A DNA stretch of 64,000 nucleotides, from positions 34,973 through 98,972 of the forward strand of contig NZ_JALAGU010000032.1 in the NCBI RefSeq assembly GCF_022712275.1, given 5' to 3'. A model generated the notes under the pieces. That model did no database searches. It saw only the letters and a list, made by a program, of their open reading frames with translations, and had not been told where the DNA came from. The stretch comes from Corynebacterium sp. (GTDB lineage Bacteria > Actinomycetota > Actinomycetes > Mycobacteriales > Mycobacteriaceae). Made by a program: the position numbers and the translations under genes. Shown piece after piece: positions 57,974 to 64,000 of this stretch; position 1 is the stretch's first letter; every line of letters begins with the position of its first letter.

Positions 57974-58636
57974 ATGCGTAGTACAGGGAAAGCCCGGAAC
58001 GTGGCCCGGAATGTGGCCCGGAATGCTGCCCGGAATGCTGCCCGGACCGTCGCGGCGTCCTCCCTGGTGGTGGGTGTCCTGCTGGGCGCCGCGGCCTGTG
58101 GTGAGGACTCCACCGCGGGGACGGACGCCGTCGCCATCGGCGGCGAGTTCAAGTTCGTCTCCCCGGGCGGCCAGACCGTGATCACCTACGACGAGGGTGA
58201 CCGCAGGGAGATCGGCGACCTGGAGGGTGATTCCCTCATGGACCCGGGCACCACCATCGGGCTCAAGGACTTCGAGGACCAGGTTGTCGTCCTCAACGCC
58301 TGGGGTCAGTGGTGTGGCCCGTGCCGCTCCGAGTCCGATGACCTGCAGACCGTCCAGGAGAGGCTCGAGGAGGACGGCCGCGGCTCGCTGCTGGGCATCA
58401 ATGTCCGTGACAGCGCCCGGGCGAAGGCGCAGGACTTCCACGAGGACAACGGCATGACCTACCCCTCGATCTACGATCCGCCGTTCAAGTCCGCCCTCGC
58501 CCTGGGCGGCATCCCGGCGTCCGTCATCCCGACGACTATCGTGCTGGACAAGCAGCACCGTCCGGCGGCGGTCTTCCTCAAGGAAGTCACGACCGACGAG
58601 CTGTGGGACGCCGTGGAGCCACTGCTCGATGAGTGA
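57974..58636 (+). CDS. Thioredoxin-like lipoprotein for cytochrome c maturation (ResA/CcsX-like)
   Basis: A 220-aa TlpA/ResA-type protein. The lipobox GAAAC is at about residue 36, and the thioredoxin fold carries VVLNAWGQWCGPCRSESDD with the redox CGPC pair, then GIPASVIPTTIVLD with the cis-Pro loop. It should reduce the CxxCH Cys of apocytochrome c on the outer face using electrons from CcdA. The signal peptide N-region is expanded by a 12-bp tandem repeat (57995-58042) giving Arg-Asn-(Val/Ala)-Ala repeats. ATG 57974 starts one base after the previous stop. It overlaps ccdA by 8 bp. Confidence 0.88.
   Translation: MRSTGKARNVARNVARNAARNAARTVAASSLVVGVLLGAAACGEDSTAGTDAVAIGGEFKFVSPGGQTVITYDEGDRREIGDLEGDSLMDPGTTIGLKDFEDQVVVLNAWGQWCGPCRSESDDLQTVQERLEEDGRGSLLGINVRDSARAKAQDFHEDNGMTYPSIYDPPFKSALALGGIPASVIPTTIVLDKQHRPAAVFLKEVTTDELWDAVEPLLDE
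57995..58042 (+). repeat. 12-bp in-frame tandem repeat in a signal peptide
   Basis: Four 12-bp units (CGGAATGTGGCC and variants) encode RNVA-RNVA-RNAA-RNAA. This lengthens and charges the N-region of the signal peptide of the thioredoxin-like lipoprotein. Confidence 0.9.
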
Positions 58637-59417
58637 TCTGGGAAGCACCTTCGCGGACGCGGTGACCACCGGCCCGCTGCTGCTCGGCCTGTTGGCCGCC
58701 GCCGCTGCGGGACTGGTGTCCTTCGCATCCCCGTGTGTGATCCCCCTGGTCCCGGGTTACGTCTCCTACCTCGCCGGCGTCGTCGGTGCGGAGGCGGAGT
58801 ACACCGCCGACGGCACCGTCGTCACGAAGGGACGCGGACGCGCCGGTGGTGCGGCCCTTCTCTTCGTCGCCGGTTTCACCGTCGTGTTCTGCCTGGCCAC
58901 AGCCACGGTCTTCGGCGCGATCCAGGCGATCCAGGTCAACCAGGACCTGCTCATGCGTATCGGTGGCATCGTCACGGTCATCATGGGCGTGATTTTCATG
59001 GGTTTCATCCGCCCGCTGCAGACCGACACCCGGATGACGCCGCGTCGCTGGTCGACGCTCGCCGGCGCGCCGCTGCTCGGCGCGGTCTTCGCCCTCGGGT
59101 GGACGCCGTGCCTGGGCCCGACCCTCGCGGCGATCATCTCGGTGTCCGCCGGGACCGAGGGCATGACCGCCGTCCGCGGCGTCACGCTGATCATCGCGTA
59201 CTGCCTGGGCCTGGGCATCCCGTTCATCCTCGTGGCGCTGGGGTCGGCGAAGGCACTGCGTGGTGTCGGCTGGCTGCGGCGTCATTCCCGCACCATCCAG
59301 ATGGTCGGCGGTGCACTGCTGGTCGTCGTCGGCATTCTGCTGGTCAGTGGCCAGTGGGCGGTCTTCGTCGACTGGATCCGCCAGTGGCTCGTCAATGACA
59401 CGACCCTGCCCGTGTAG
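58629..59417 (+). CDS. ccdA: Cytochrome c biogenesis thiol-transfer protein CcdA
   Basis: A 262-aa six-helix membrane protein (DsbD-beta type) that carries electrons from cytoplasmic thioredoxin to the outer thiol lipoprotein. The two Cys lie in GLVSFASPCVIPLVPGYVSY and LGWTPCLGPTLAAI. Length is normal. ATG 58629 overlaps the previous gene by 8 bp. Confidence 0.95.
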   Translation: MSDLGSTFADAVTTGPLLLGLLAAAAAGLVSFASPCVIPLVPGYVSYLAGVVGAEAEYTADGTVVTKGRGRAGGAALLFVAGFTVVFCLATATVFGAIQAIQVNQDLLMRIGGIVTVIMGVIFMGFIRPLQTDTRMTPRRWSTLAGAPLLGAVFALGWTPCLGPTLAAIISVSAGTEGMTAVRGVTLIIAYCLGLGIPFILVALGSAKALRGVGWLRRHSRTIQMVGGALLVVVGILLVSGQWAVFVDWIRQWLVNDTTLPV

Positions 59418-59501
59418 CACTCACAGAATCAGAACCTAGACTTCCGCACAGAATCCCGCCGGAACCCGATGACGGCCCCGGCAACCGCACGAAAGGTCCC
59501 C

Positions 59502-61262
59502 ATGCTCCGCAGTATCCTCCGTTGGCCGAAGAAGGCGTGGCAGTGGCTGACGAGGATGCGTACCGCCCTGGTGCTGCTGTTCCTCCTGGCACTCGGCGCG
59601 ATCCCGGGCGCGCTGCTGCCGCAGCGGTCGCTGAACTCGGCGAACGTTGACAGTTACCTCGAAGCGAACGGGAAGATCGCGGAGATCTACGACAAGCTGG
59701 GTCTCTTCGACGTCTTCAGCTCCACCTGGTTCGCCGCGATCTACGTCCTCCTGTTCGTCTCGCTCATCGGCTGTATCCTGCCGCGGTCGATCGACCACTG
59801 GAAGGCACTGCGCAAGCTCCCGCCGGCCGCGCCGAAGCGGCTGGACCGGATGCCGAACCACATCTCCGGCACCGTGGACATGCCTGCCGAGCAGGTGCAG
59901 AAGGAGGTCTCCGCCCGGTTCCGCCGCTGGACCGGTGGGGCAACCGAGGCGGACAAGGACCGTGCCGGAAAGTGGTCCTACTCCGCGGAGAAGGGTTACC
60001 TCCGCGAGTTCTCGAACCTCGTCTTCCACCTGTCCCTGGTCGGCATCCTGGTGTCCGTCCTCGTCGGCCGGATGGTCTACTACGAGGGTCAGGTCATCGT
60101 CGTCGCCGGCACCGAGAACTCCCAGTTCTGCAATACCGCCGTCGCGAACTTCGACTCGATGCGCTACGGTCCGACCTTCGACGGCACCACGCTGACGCCC
60201 TTCTGCGTCAACGTCAAGAACTTCAACGCCGACTACCTGCCGTCCGGTCAGGCCACCGACTTCAGCTCGGACATCGACTACGCCGCGGGGGATGACGCCC
60301 TCAAGCCCGTCGATGAATGGGACCACACCACACTGAAGGTCAACCACCCGCTGACCATCAACGGTGACCGCGTCTACCTGCAGGGCCACGGCTACGCCCC
60401 GACGTTCACCGTGACCTGGCCGAACGGCGAGACGCGAACCGAGACCATCCAGTTCCGCCCGGACGACCTGACCTACTTCCTGTCTTCGGGTGCGCTGAAG
60501 ATGGACCCGCCGGCCGGTATGTACCCGGATCTGCAGGAACGACGCCAGAACCAGCTCGCCATCCAGGGGCTGTTCGCTCCCACGGCCGAGTTCTCCGGCG
60601 AGAACAACGCGCTGCTGTCCTCCCGCTTCCCGGCGATGGACGACCCGGCGGTCGCCATCGACATCTACCGCGGTGACACCGGCCTGGACTCGGGTACCGG
60701 ACAGGACATCTTCACCCTGTCCCAGACCCAGCTGCACAACGGCTCACTGCAGAAGCTCGACAGGGTGAACCTGCACCAGGGCGAGGACGTGACCCTCGAC
60801 GACGGCACGAAGATCTCCTTCGACGGTGCCAAGGAGTTCGTGAACCTCCAGGTCAGCCGCGACCGGACCGAGATCTTCGTGCTCGGCTTCGCCCTGCTGA
60901 TGCTCATCAGCCTGGTCGGGTCACTGACGATCAAGCGTCGTCGTTTCTGGGTCCGCGTCACCGACAAGGGTGACGGCACCAGCCTCCTGGAGATCGCCGG
61001 CCTGGCCCGCACCGACTCCGCCGGCTGGGGCCGCGAGTTCAACCGCGTCTCCGAGGAGCTGCTGCACCTCGACGACGAGGAGCTGGACGAGGAGTTCGAC
61101 CAGACCGACGCGGACTGGGACGACTGGGAGGACGAGCTCGACCGTGAGCTCGCCCGCGAGCGCCGTGACGGTGAGCTCAGCGACAGTGACAGCGACGGCG
61201 ACAGTGACGGCGACACCGGCACGGACACCGGCACGGACAGTGACCCCGACGACAGCAAGTGA
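59502..61262 (+). CDS. resB: Cytochrome c biogenesis protein ResB
   Basis: A 586-aa ResB/Ccs1 protein, part of the system II heme lyase. It has helices in TALVLLFLLALGAIPGALLPQ, YVLLFVSLIGCILPRSIDHW, LVFHLSLVGILVSVLVG and FVLGFALLMLISLVGSL, with a large extracytoplasmic part between helices 3 and 4. The C-terminus is a long cytoplasmic acidic tail ending in Asp/Ser/Gly/Thr repeats. ATG 59502 has GAAAGG 5 nt upstream and I prefer it to ATG 59469. It forms the heme-handling complex with CcsB. Confidence 0.92.
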   Translation: MLRSILRWPKKAWQWLTRMRTALVLLFLLALGAIPGALLPQRSLNSANVDSYLEANGKIAEIYDKLGLFDVFSSTWFAAIYVLLFVSLIGCILPRSIDHWKALRKLPPAAPKRLDRMPNHISGTVDMPAEQVQKEVSARFRRWTGGATEADKDRAGKWSYSAEKGYLREFSNLVFHLSLVGILVSVLVGRMVYYEGQVIVVAGTENSQFCNTAVANFDSMRYGPTFDGTTLTPFCVNVKNFNADYLPSGQATDFSSDIDYAAGDDALKPVDEWDHTTLKVNHPLTINGDRVYLQGHGYAPTFTVTWPNGETRTETIQFRPDDLTYFLSSGALKMDPPAGMYPDLQERRQNQLAIQGLFAPTAEFSGENNALLSSRFPAMDDPAVAIDIYRGDTGLDSGTGQDIFTLSQTQLHNGSLQKLDRVNLHQGEDVTLDDGTKISFDGAKEFVNLQVSRDRTEIFVLGFALLMLISLVGSLTIKRRRFWVRVTDKGDGTSLLEIAGLARTDSAGWGREFNRVSEELLHLDDEELDEEFDQTDADWDDWEDELDRELARERRDGELSDSDSDGDSDGDTGTDTGTDSDPDDSK

Positions 61263-61338
61263 CGACATGTTGGTGACAGACGCACCCCAGCGGTAGCGTT
61301 GACCACTGAAATCCAACTCTCAACGGAGGAACCGACGG

Positions 61339-62436
61339 ATGTACGCCAATCAGGGGCTGGCCGAGTTTTCAGACCTGGCCTTCAAGACCGCGGTGGTCCT
61401 GTACCTCATCAGCCTCGCCGTATCGCTCGTCTACTACGGTATGCTGCGCTCGGCGACCGAGGCGCGTCGTGAACGCTCCCGCATCCTCGGGGAGGCGAAG
61501 AAGGCGTCCTCGAAGCAGAAGGTGGCCGTCGGAGCCGCTGCCGGTGGTGACGTCATCGACGGCGACGACGTCCCGGACGACGAGAGGAACGACGTCTCCG
61601 GTATCGCCTCCGGGTCGATGACCGAGTCCGACCTGCCGAAGACCTTCCAGGTCGAGGCGCTCAAGGCGAAGTTCCGCCGCGCCGACAAGTGGGGCGGGAT
61701 GACGCAGATGATGGTCTGGCTCACCGCCGCCGTCCACCTGCTCTTCCTGGTGTGCCGTGGCCTCGCTGCCGAGCGCTTCCCGTGGGGCAACCTCTTCGAG
61801 TACGTCACTGTCGTCACCGGTATGGCCATCTGCGTGGCCTGTGTGGTGCTGCGCCGCAAGGCGATGCGCGTGCTGTGGCCCTGGATCCTGACGCCGATCA
61901 TCCTGCTGCTCTTCTACGCCGGCACCGAGCTGTACGCCGACGTCGCCCCGGTCGTGCCCTCCCTGAAGTCCAACTGGTACTGGATCCACGTCTCCACCGT
62001 CTCGGTGGGTGGCTCCATCGGTCTGGTCTCCGGCGTGTCCTCCCTGCTGTACGTGCTGCGCCGCAAGCAGCCCAAGGGCAAGGAGCACGGCTGGTTCGGC
62101 AAGGTCGTCTCCCCGCTGCCGGACGCCTCGAAGCTGGACGCCCTGGCCTACCGCACCGCCATCTGGACCCTGCCGATCTTCGGCCTGGGTGTGGTCTTCG
62201 GCGCGATCTGGGCGCACGCCGCCTGGGGCCGCTTCTGGGGCTGGGACCCCAAGGAGACCGTCTCCCTGATCACCTGGATCCTCTACGCCGCCTACCTGCA
62301 TGCCCGCGCTACACCGGGTATGCGCGGTCTGCCGGCCGCGTGGATCAACATCTTCGCCTTCGCGACGATGGTGTTCAACCTCTTCTTCATCAACATCGTC
62401 GTCTCAGGTCTGCACTCCTACGCCGGACTGAACTGA
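61339..62436 (+). CDS. ccsB: Cytochrome c biogenesis heme-handling protein CcsB (CcsA)
   Basis: A 365-aa multi-helix membrane protein with the WWD-type heme motif WGRFWGWDPKETVSLITW near residue 298 and conserved His in AVHLLFLVCRG and in the WIHVSTVSVG region. It moves heme out and joins it to apocytochrome c together with ResB. A charged cytoplasmic insert of about 60 residues follows helix 1. ATG 61339 follows GGAGGAACCGACGG. Its stop overlaps the following rmlB ATG by one base. Confidence 0.94.
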   Translation: MYANQGLAEFSDLAFKTAVVLYLISLAVSLVYYGMLRSATEARRERSRILGEAKKASSKQKVAVGAAAGGDVIDGDDVPDDERNDVSGIASGSMTESDLPKTFQVEALKAKFRRADKWGGMTQMMVWLTAAVHLLFLVCRGLAAERFPWGNLFEYVTVVTGMAICVACVVLRRKAMRVLWPWILTPIILLLFYAGTELYADVAPVVPSLKSNWYWIHVSTVSVGGSIGLVSGVSSLLYVLRRKQPKGKEHGWFGKVVSPLPDASKLDALAYRTAIWTLPIFGLGVVFGAIWAHAAWGRFWGWDPKETVSLITWILYAAYLHARATPGMRGLPAAWINIFAFATMVFNLFFINIVVSGLHSYAGLN

Positions 62437-63521
62437 TGCCGACCGTTCTCGACCGGTCCCGCCGGATCACCCGTCTGCTGGTGACCGGCGGGGCCGGTTT
62501 CATCGGTTCCAACTTCGTCCACCGCACGCTCGCGACGCGTCCTGACGTTCACATCACGGTGTTGGACGCCATGACCTACGCCGCGAATCCGGCGAATCTC
62601 GCCGGGACCGGCGTCGATCTCGTCGAGGGTTCTGTGGCGGACGCTGCGCTGGTCGACCGTCTCGTTGCGTCCCTCAGGAAGGACGCCGGAGATGCCGGGG
62701 ACGGTGCGGATGCTGCCGTGGTCCACTTCGCGGCGGAGAGCCACAACGACAATGCGCTGCGTGATCCGCTGCGTTTCGTGCGCACGAACACCGAGGGCAC
62801 AGCGGTGCTGGCTGAGGCGTGCGTGCGTCACGGCGTCCACCTGCACCACATCTCCACCGACGAGGTCTTCGGGGACCTGCCGTTGCGCGGATCCGGGGAA
62901 CCGGGGTCGGAGGCCCGCTTCACGGTGGACACGCCCTATACGCCGTCGTCGGTGTACTCGGCGTCCAAAGCGGCCGCGGATCACCTGGTGCGCGCGTTCG
63001 TGCGCAGTCATGGTCTGAGCGCGACGATCTCGAACTGCTCGAACAACTACGGGCCGCGTCAGCACCCGGAGAAGTTCCTGCCCCGGCAGATCACCGGTCT
63101 GCTCGACGGGGAGACGCCGCGGCTCTACGGCACCGGTGAGAACGTCCGTGACTGGATCCACGTCGACGACCACAATGACGCCGTCTGGGCGATCCTCGAC
63201 CGTGGTGTGGCGGGGGAGACCTACCTCATCGGCGCGGACGGCGAGCGGTCCAACCTGGAGTGTGTCCGGGCGCTCAACGGACTCTTCGGACGGGACGAGG
63301 ATGACTTCGTCCACGTCACCGACCGACCGGGCCACGATCTGCGCTACGCCATCGATCCGTCCGCGATGCATTCGCTGGGCTGGGAGCCGCGTTTCACCGA
63401 CTTCGCCGCCGGCCTGGCGGACACGGTGGCGTGGTACCGCGACCACCGCGACTGGTGGGAGACGTCCCGGAAGGACGCCGAGCTCGTCTACCGTGCCAAC
63501 GAGGACATCCTCGACTCCTGA
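62436..63521 (+). CDS. rmlB: dTDP-glucose 4,6-dehydratase
   Basis: A 361-aa short-chain dehydrogenase of extended type. It has the NAD motif LLVTGGAGFIGSNFVH, VVHFAAESHNDNAL, ISTDEVFGDLPLRG with the catalytic Thr-Asp-Glu, the YSASKAAADHLVR Tyr-x3-Lys, NNYGPRQHPEKFLPR, and GENVRDWIHVDDH. It makes dTDP-4-keto-6-deoxyglucose for dTDP-rhamnose, which links arabinogalactan to peptidoglycan. ATG 62436 overlaps the ccsB stop, so it is coupled to the cytochrome c genes although the function is unrelated. No rmlA, rmlC or rmlD is adjacent. Confidence 0.92.
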   Translation: MPTVLDRSRRITRLLVTGGAGFIGSNFVHRTLATRPDVHITVLDAMTYAANPANLAGTGVDLVEGSVADAALVDRLVASLRKDAGDAGDGADAAVVHFAAESHNDNALRDPLRFVRTNTEGTAVLAEACVRHGVHLHHISTDEVFGDLPLRGSGEPGSEARFTVDTPYTPSSVYSASKAAADHLVRAFVRSHGLSATISNCSNNYGPRQHPEKFLPRQITGLLDGETPRLYGTGENVRDWIHVDDHNDAVWAILDRGVAGETYLIGADGERSNLECVRALNGLFGRDEDDFVHVTDRPGHDLRYAIDPSAMHSLGWEPRFTDFAAGLADTVAWYRDHRDWWETSRKDAELVYRANEDILDS

Positions 63522-63561
63522 CGACGGGTGAGGGGGAGCTGCCCCGGGCCCTCACCTGTCG
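63522..63561 (+). terminator. Terminator of the ccs-rmlB unit
   Basis: A 13-bp stem with one G-U pair is formed by 63522-63534 and 63549-63561, beginning immediately after the rmlB stop codon. Confidence 0.82.
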
Positions 63562-63623
63562 CTACCAGTCTGTCGCTACGAGTACGGGTACCGCGCGCCG
63601 ACAGACGCGGTGGGGACAGGGAC

Positions 63624-64000
63624 GTGACCCTGGTGGCTGAGAGGCTGGTATTCCTGATGGCGGGGATCGCCGTACCCACGGTCGCTCTGGCGTCCTGTTC
63701 CTCTGACTCCTCTGACTCCTCTGACTCCTCTGACTCCTCTGACTCCTCTGACTCCTCTGACTCCTCTGACTCCTCTGACTCCGCTGACTCCGCTGACTCC
63801 GCTGACTCCGCTGAATCCGCTGACTCCGCTGACTCCGCTGACTACACTGACTCCACGAACTCCTCCGCTGCCGGAGACGACGCCTCGTCGGATGACTCGT
63901 CGTCCGAGAGGTCCGATACCATAGACGGCGAGCTCGCCGACACCCCGGAGATCTACCAGTTCGTCCAGGGCCGGCCTGGGAGCCGTGGACGGCGACGGCA
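63624..64000 (+). CDS. Lipoprotein with Ser-Ser-Asp repeats, truncated by the window end
   Basis: GTG 63624 follows GGACAGGG and opens a frame that stays open to the last base, so the C-terminus is missing. The start VTLVAERLVFLMAGIAVPTV is a short signal peptide ending in the lipobox LASC with Cys at 63696-63698. Directly after it come nine Ser-Ser-Asp units and seven Ser-Ala-Asp/Glu-type units (63699-63842), then an acidic Ser-rich stretch. The later part (PEIYQFVQGRPGSRGRR) becomes basic and does not look like a clear domain; a frameshift or error after about 63940 is possible. ATG 63657 is an alternative start but gives too short a signal peptide. Function unknown; the repeat is a probable cell-wall spacer. 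Confidence 0.65.
   Translation, partial: MTLVAERLVFLMAGIAVPTVALASCSSDSSDSSDSSDSSDSSDSSDSSDSSDSADSADSADSAESADSADSADYTDSTNSSAAGDDASSDDSSSERSDTIDGELADTPEIYQFVQGRPGSRGRRR
63699..63842 (+). repeat. 9-bp in-frame tandem repeat (SSD/SAD)
   Basis: Nine perfect units of TCCTCTGAC (63699-63779) are followed by seven of TCCGCTGAC type (one with GAA). The nucleotide units are almost identical, which indicates recent expansion by slippage. Confidence 0.93.

Overview
The window reads as a chromosomal segment from a high-GC Corynebacterium or a close mycolic-acid relative. Pointers are two corynemycolyltransferases, mycothiol synthesis (mshA), isocitrate lyase and malate synthase G on divergent strands, a three-subunit succinate dehydrogenase, CRP/GlxR-like operators, and a gene order (lpd, sdhCAB, murB, mshA, gpmA, senX3-regX3, ppx, proC, bldC-like, bS22, hemACD, hemB, hemL, ccd/res/ccs) that I recall from Corynebacterium glutamicum. 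The species cannot be named from the sequence. No phage, IS element, rRNA or CRISPR array was seen, so this is largely core genome.

Layout. 1-4.6 kb: 3' end of holB, tRNA-Thr(CGT) with terminator, an intergenic stretch with a long palindrome and a 9-bp tandem repeat, a small hypothetical gene, a MDMPI/DinB-type protein, and a reverse-strand pair (acyl-CoA oxidase/dehydrogenase, YccF). 4.6-10.4 kb: MFS transporter, a flippase-like membrane protein, two mycolyltransferases, and a 33-codon gene for an amphipathic peptide. 10.4-17.9 kb: lpd, a membrane protein, an AraC-type remnant, then aceA and malate synthase G diverging from a 434-bp control region. 17.9-21.5 kb: beta-phosphoglucomutase and a GH65 phosphorylase, a two-step disaccharide route. 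21.6-28.7 kb: sdhCAB behind a GlxR-like site, two paralogous small membrane proteins split by a 19-bp terminator hairpin, DUF445, DUF2516 and deoC. 28.7-41.0 kb: DUF2993 and DUF2505 proteins, murB, mshA, YbjN, gpmA, senX3/regX3-like pair, a Cys-rich protein, ppx, an acidic membrane protein, proC. 41.1-57.3 kb: BldC-like regulator, bS22, glutaredoxin-like protein, then hemA-hemC-hemD, a degenerate ABC ATPase with a YhgE/Pip protein, hemB, two small membrane proteins, a P-type ATPase homologue without its catalytic Asp, hemL and a siderophore-binding lipoprotein. 57.3-63.5 kb: histidine phosphatase and the system II cytochrome c maturation set (thioredoxin-like lipoprotein, CcdA, ResB, CcsB), followed by a dTDP-glucose 4,6-dehydratase. 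The window ends inside a lipoprotein gene with Ser-Ser-Asp repeats.

How it works together. Heme synthesis, cytochrome c maturation, succinate dehydrogenase and lipoamide dehydrogenase make this a respiratory block. aceA/malate synthase give the glyoxylate shunt. murB, mshA and the mycolyltransferases serve envelope and thiol chemistry.

The most notable observations are a predicted catalytically dead P-type ATPase coupled to two small membrane proteins inside the heme locus; a degenerate ABC-type ATPase beside YhgE; a 33-aa amphipathic peptide gene next to the mycolyltransferases; widespread leaderless starts (TANNNT box 6-8 nt before the start codon), including one divergent pair whose -10 boxes overlap; and repeated short tandem duplications, two of which duplicate a stop codon.
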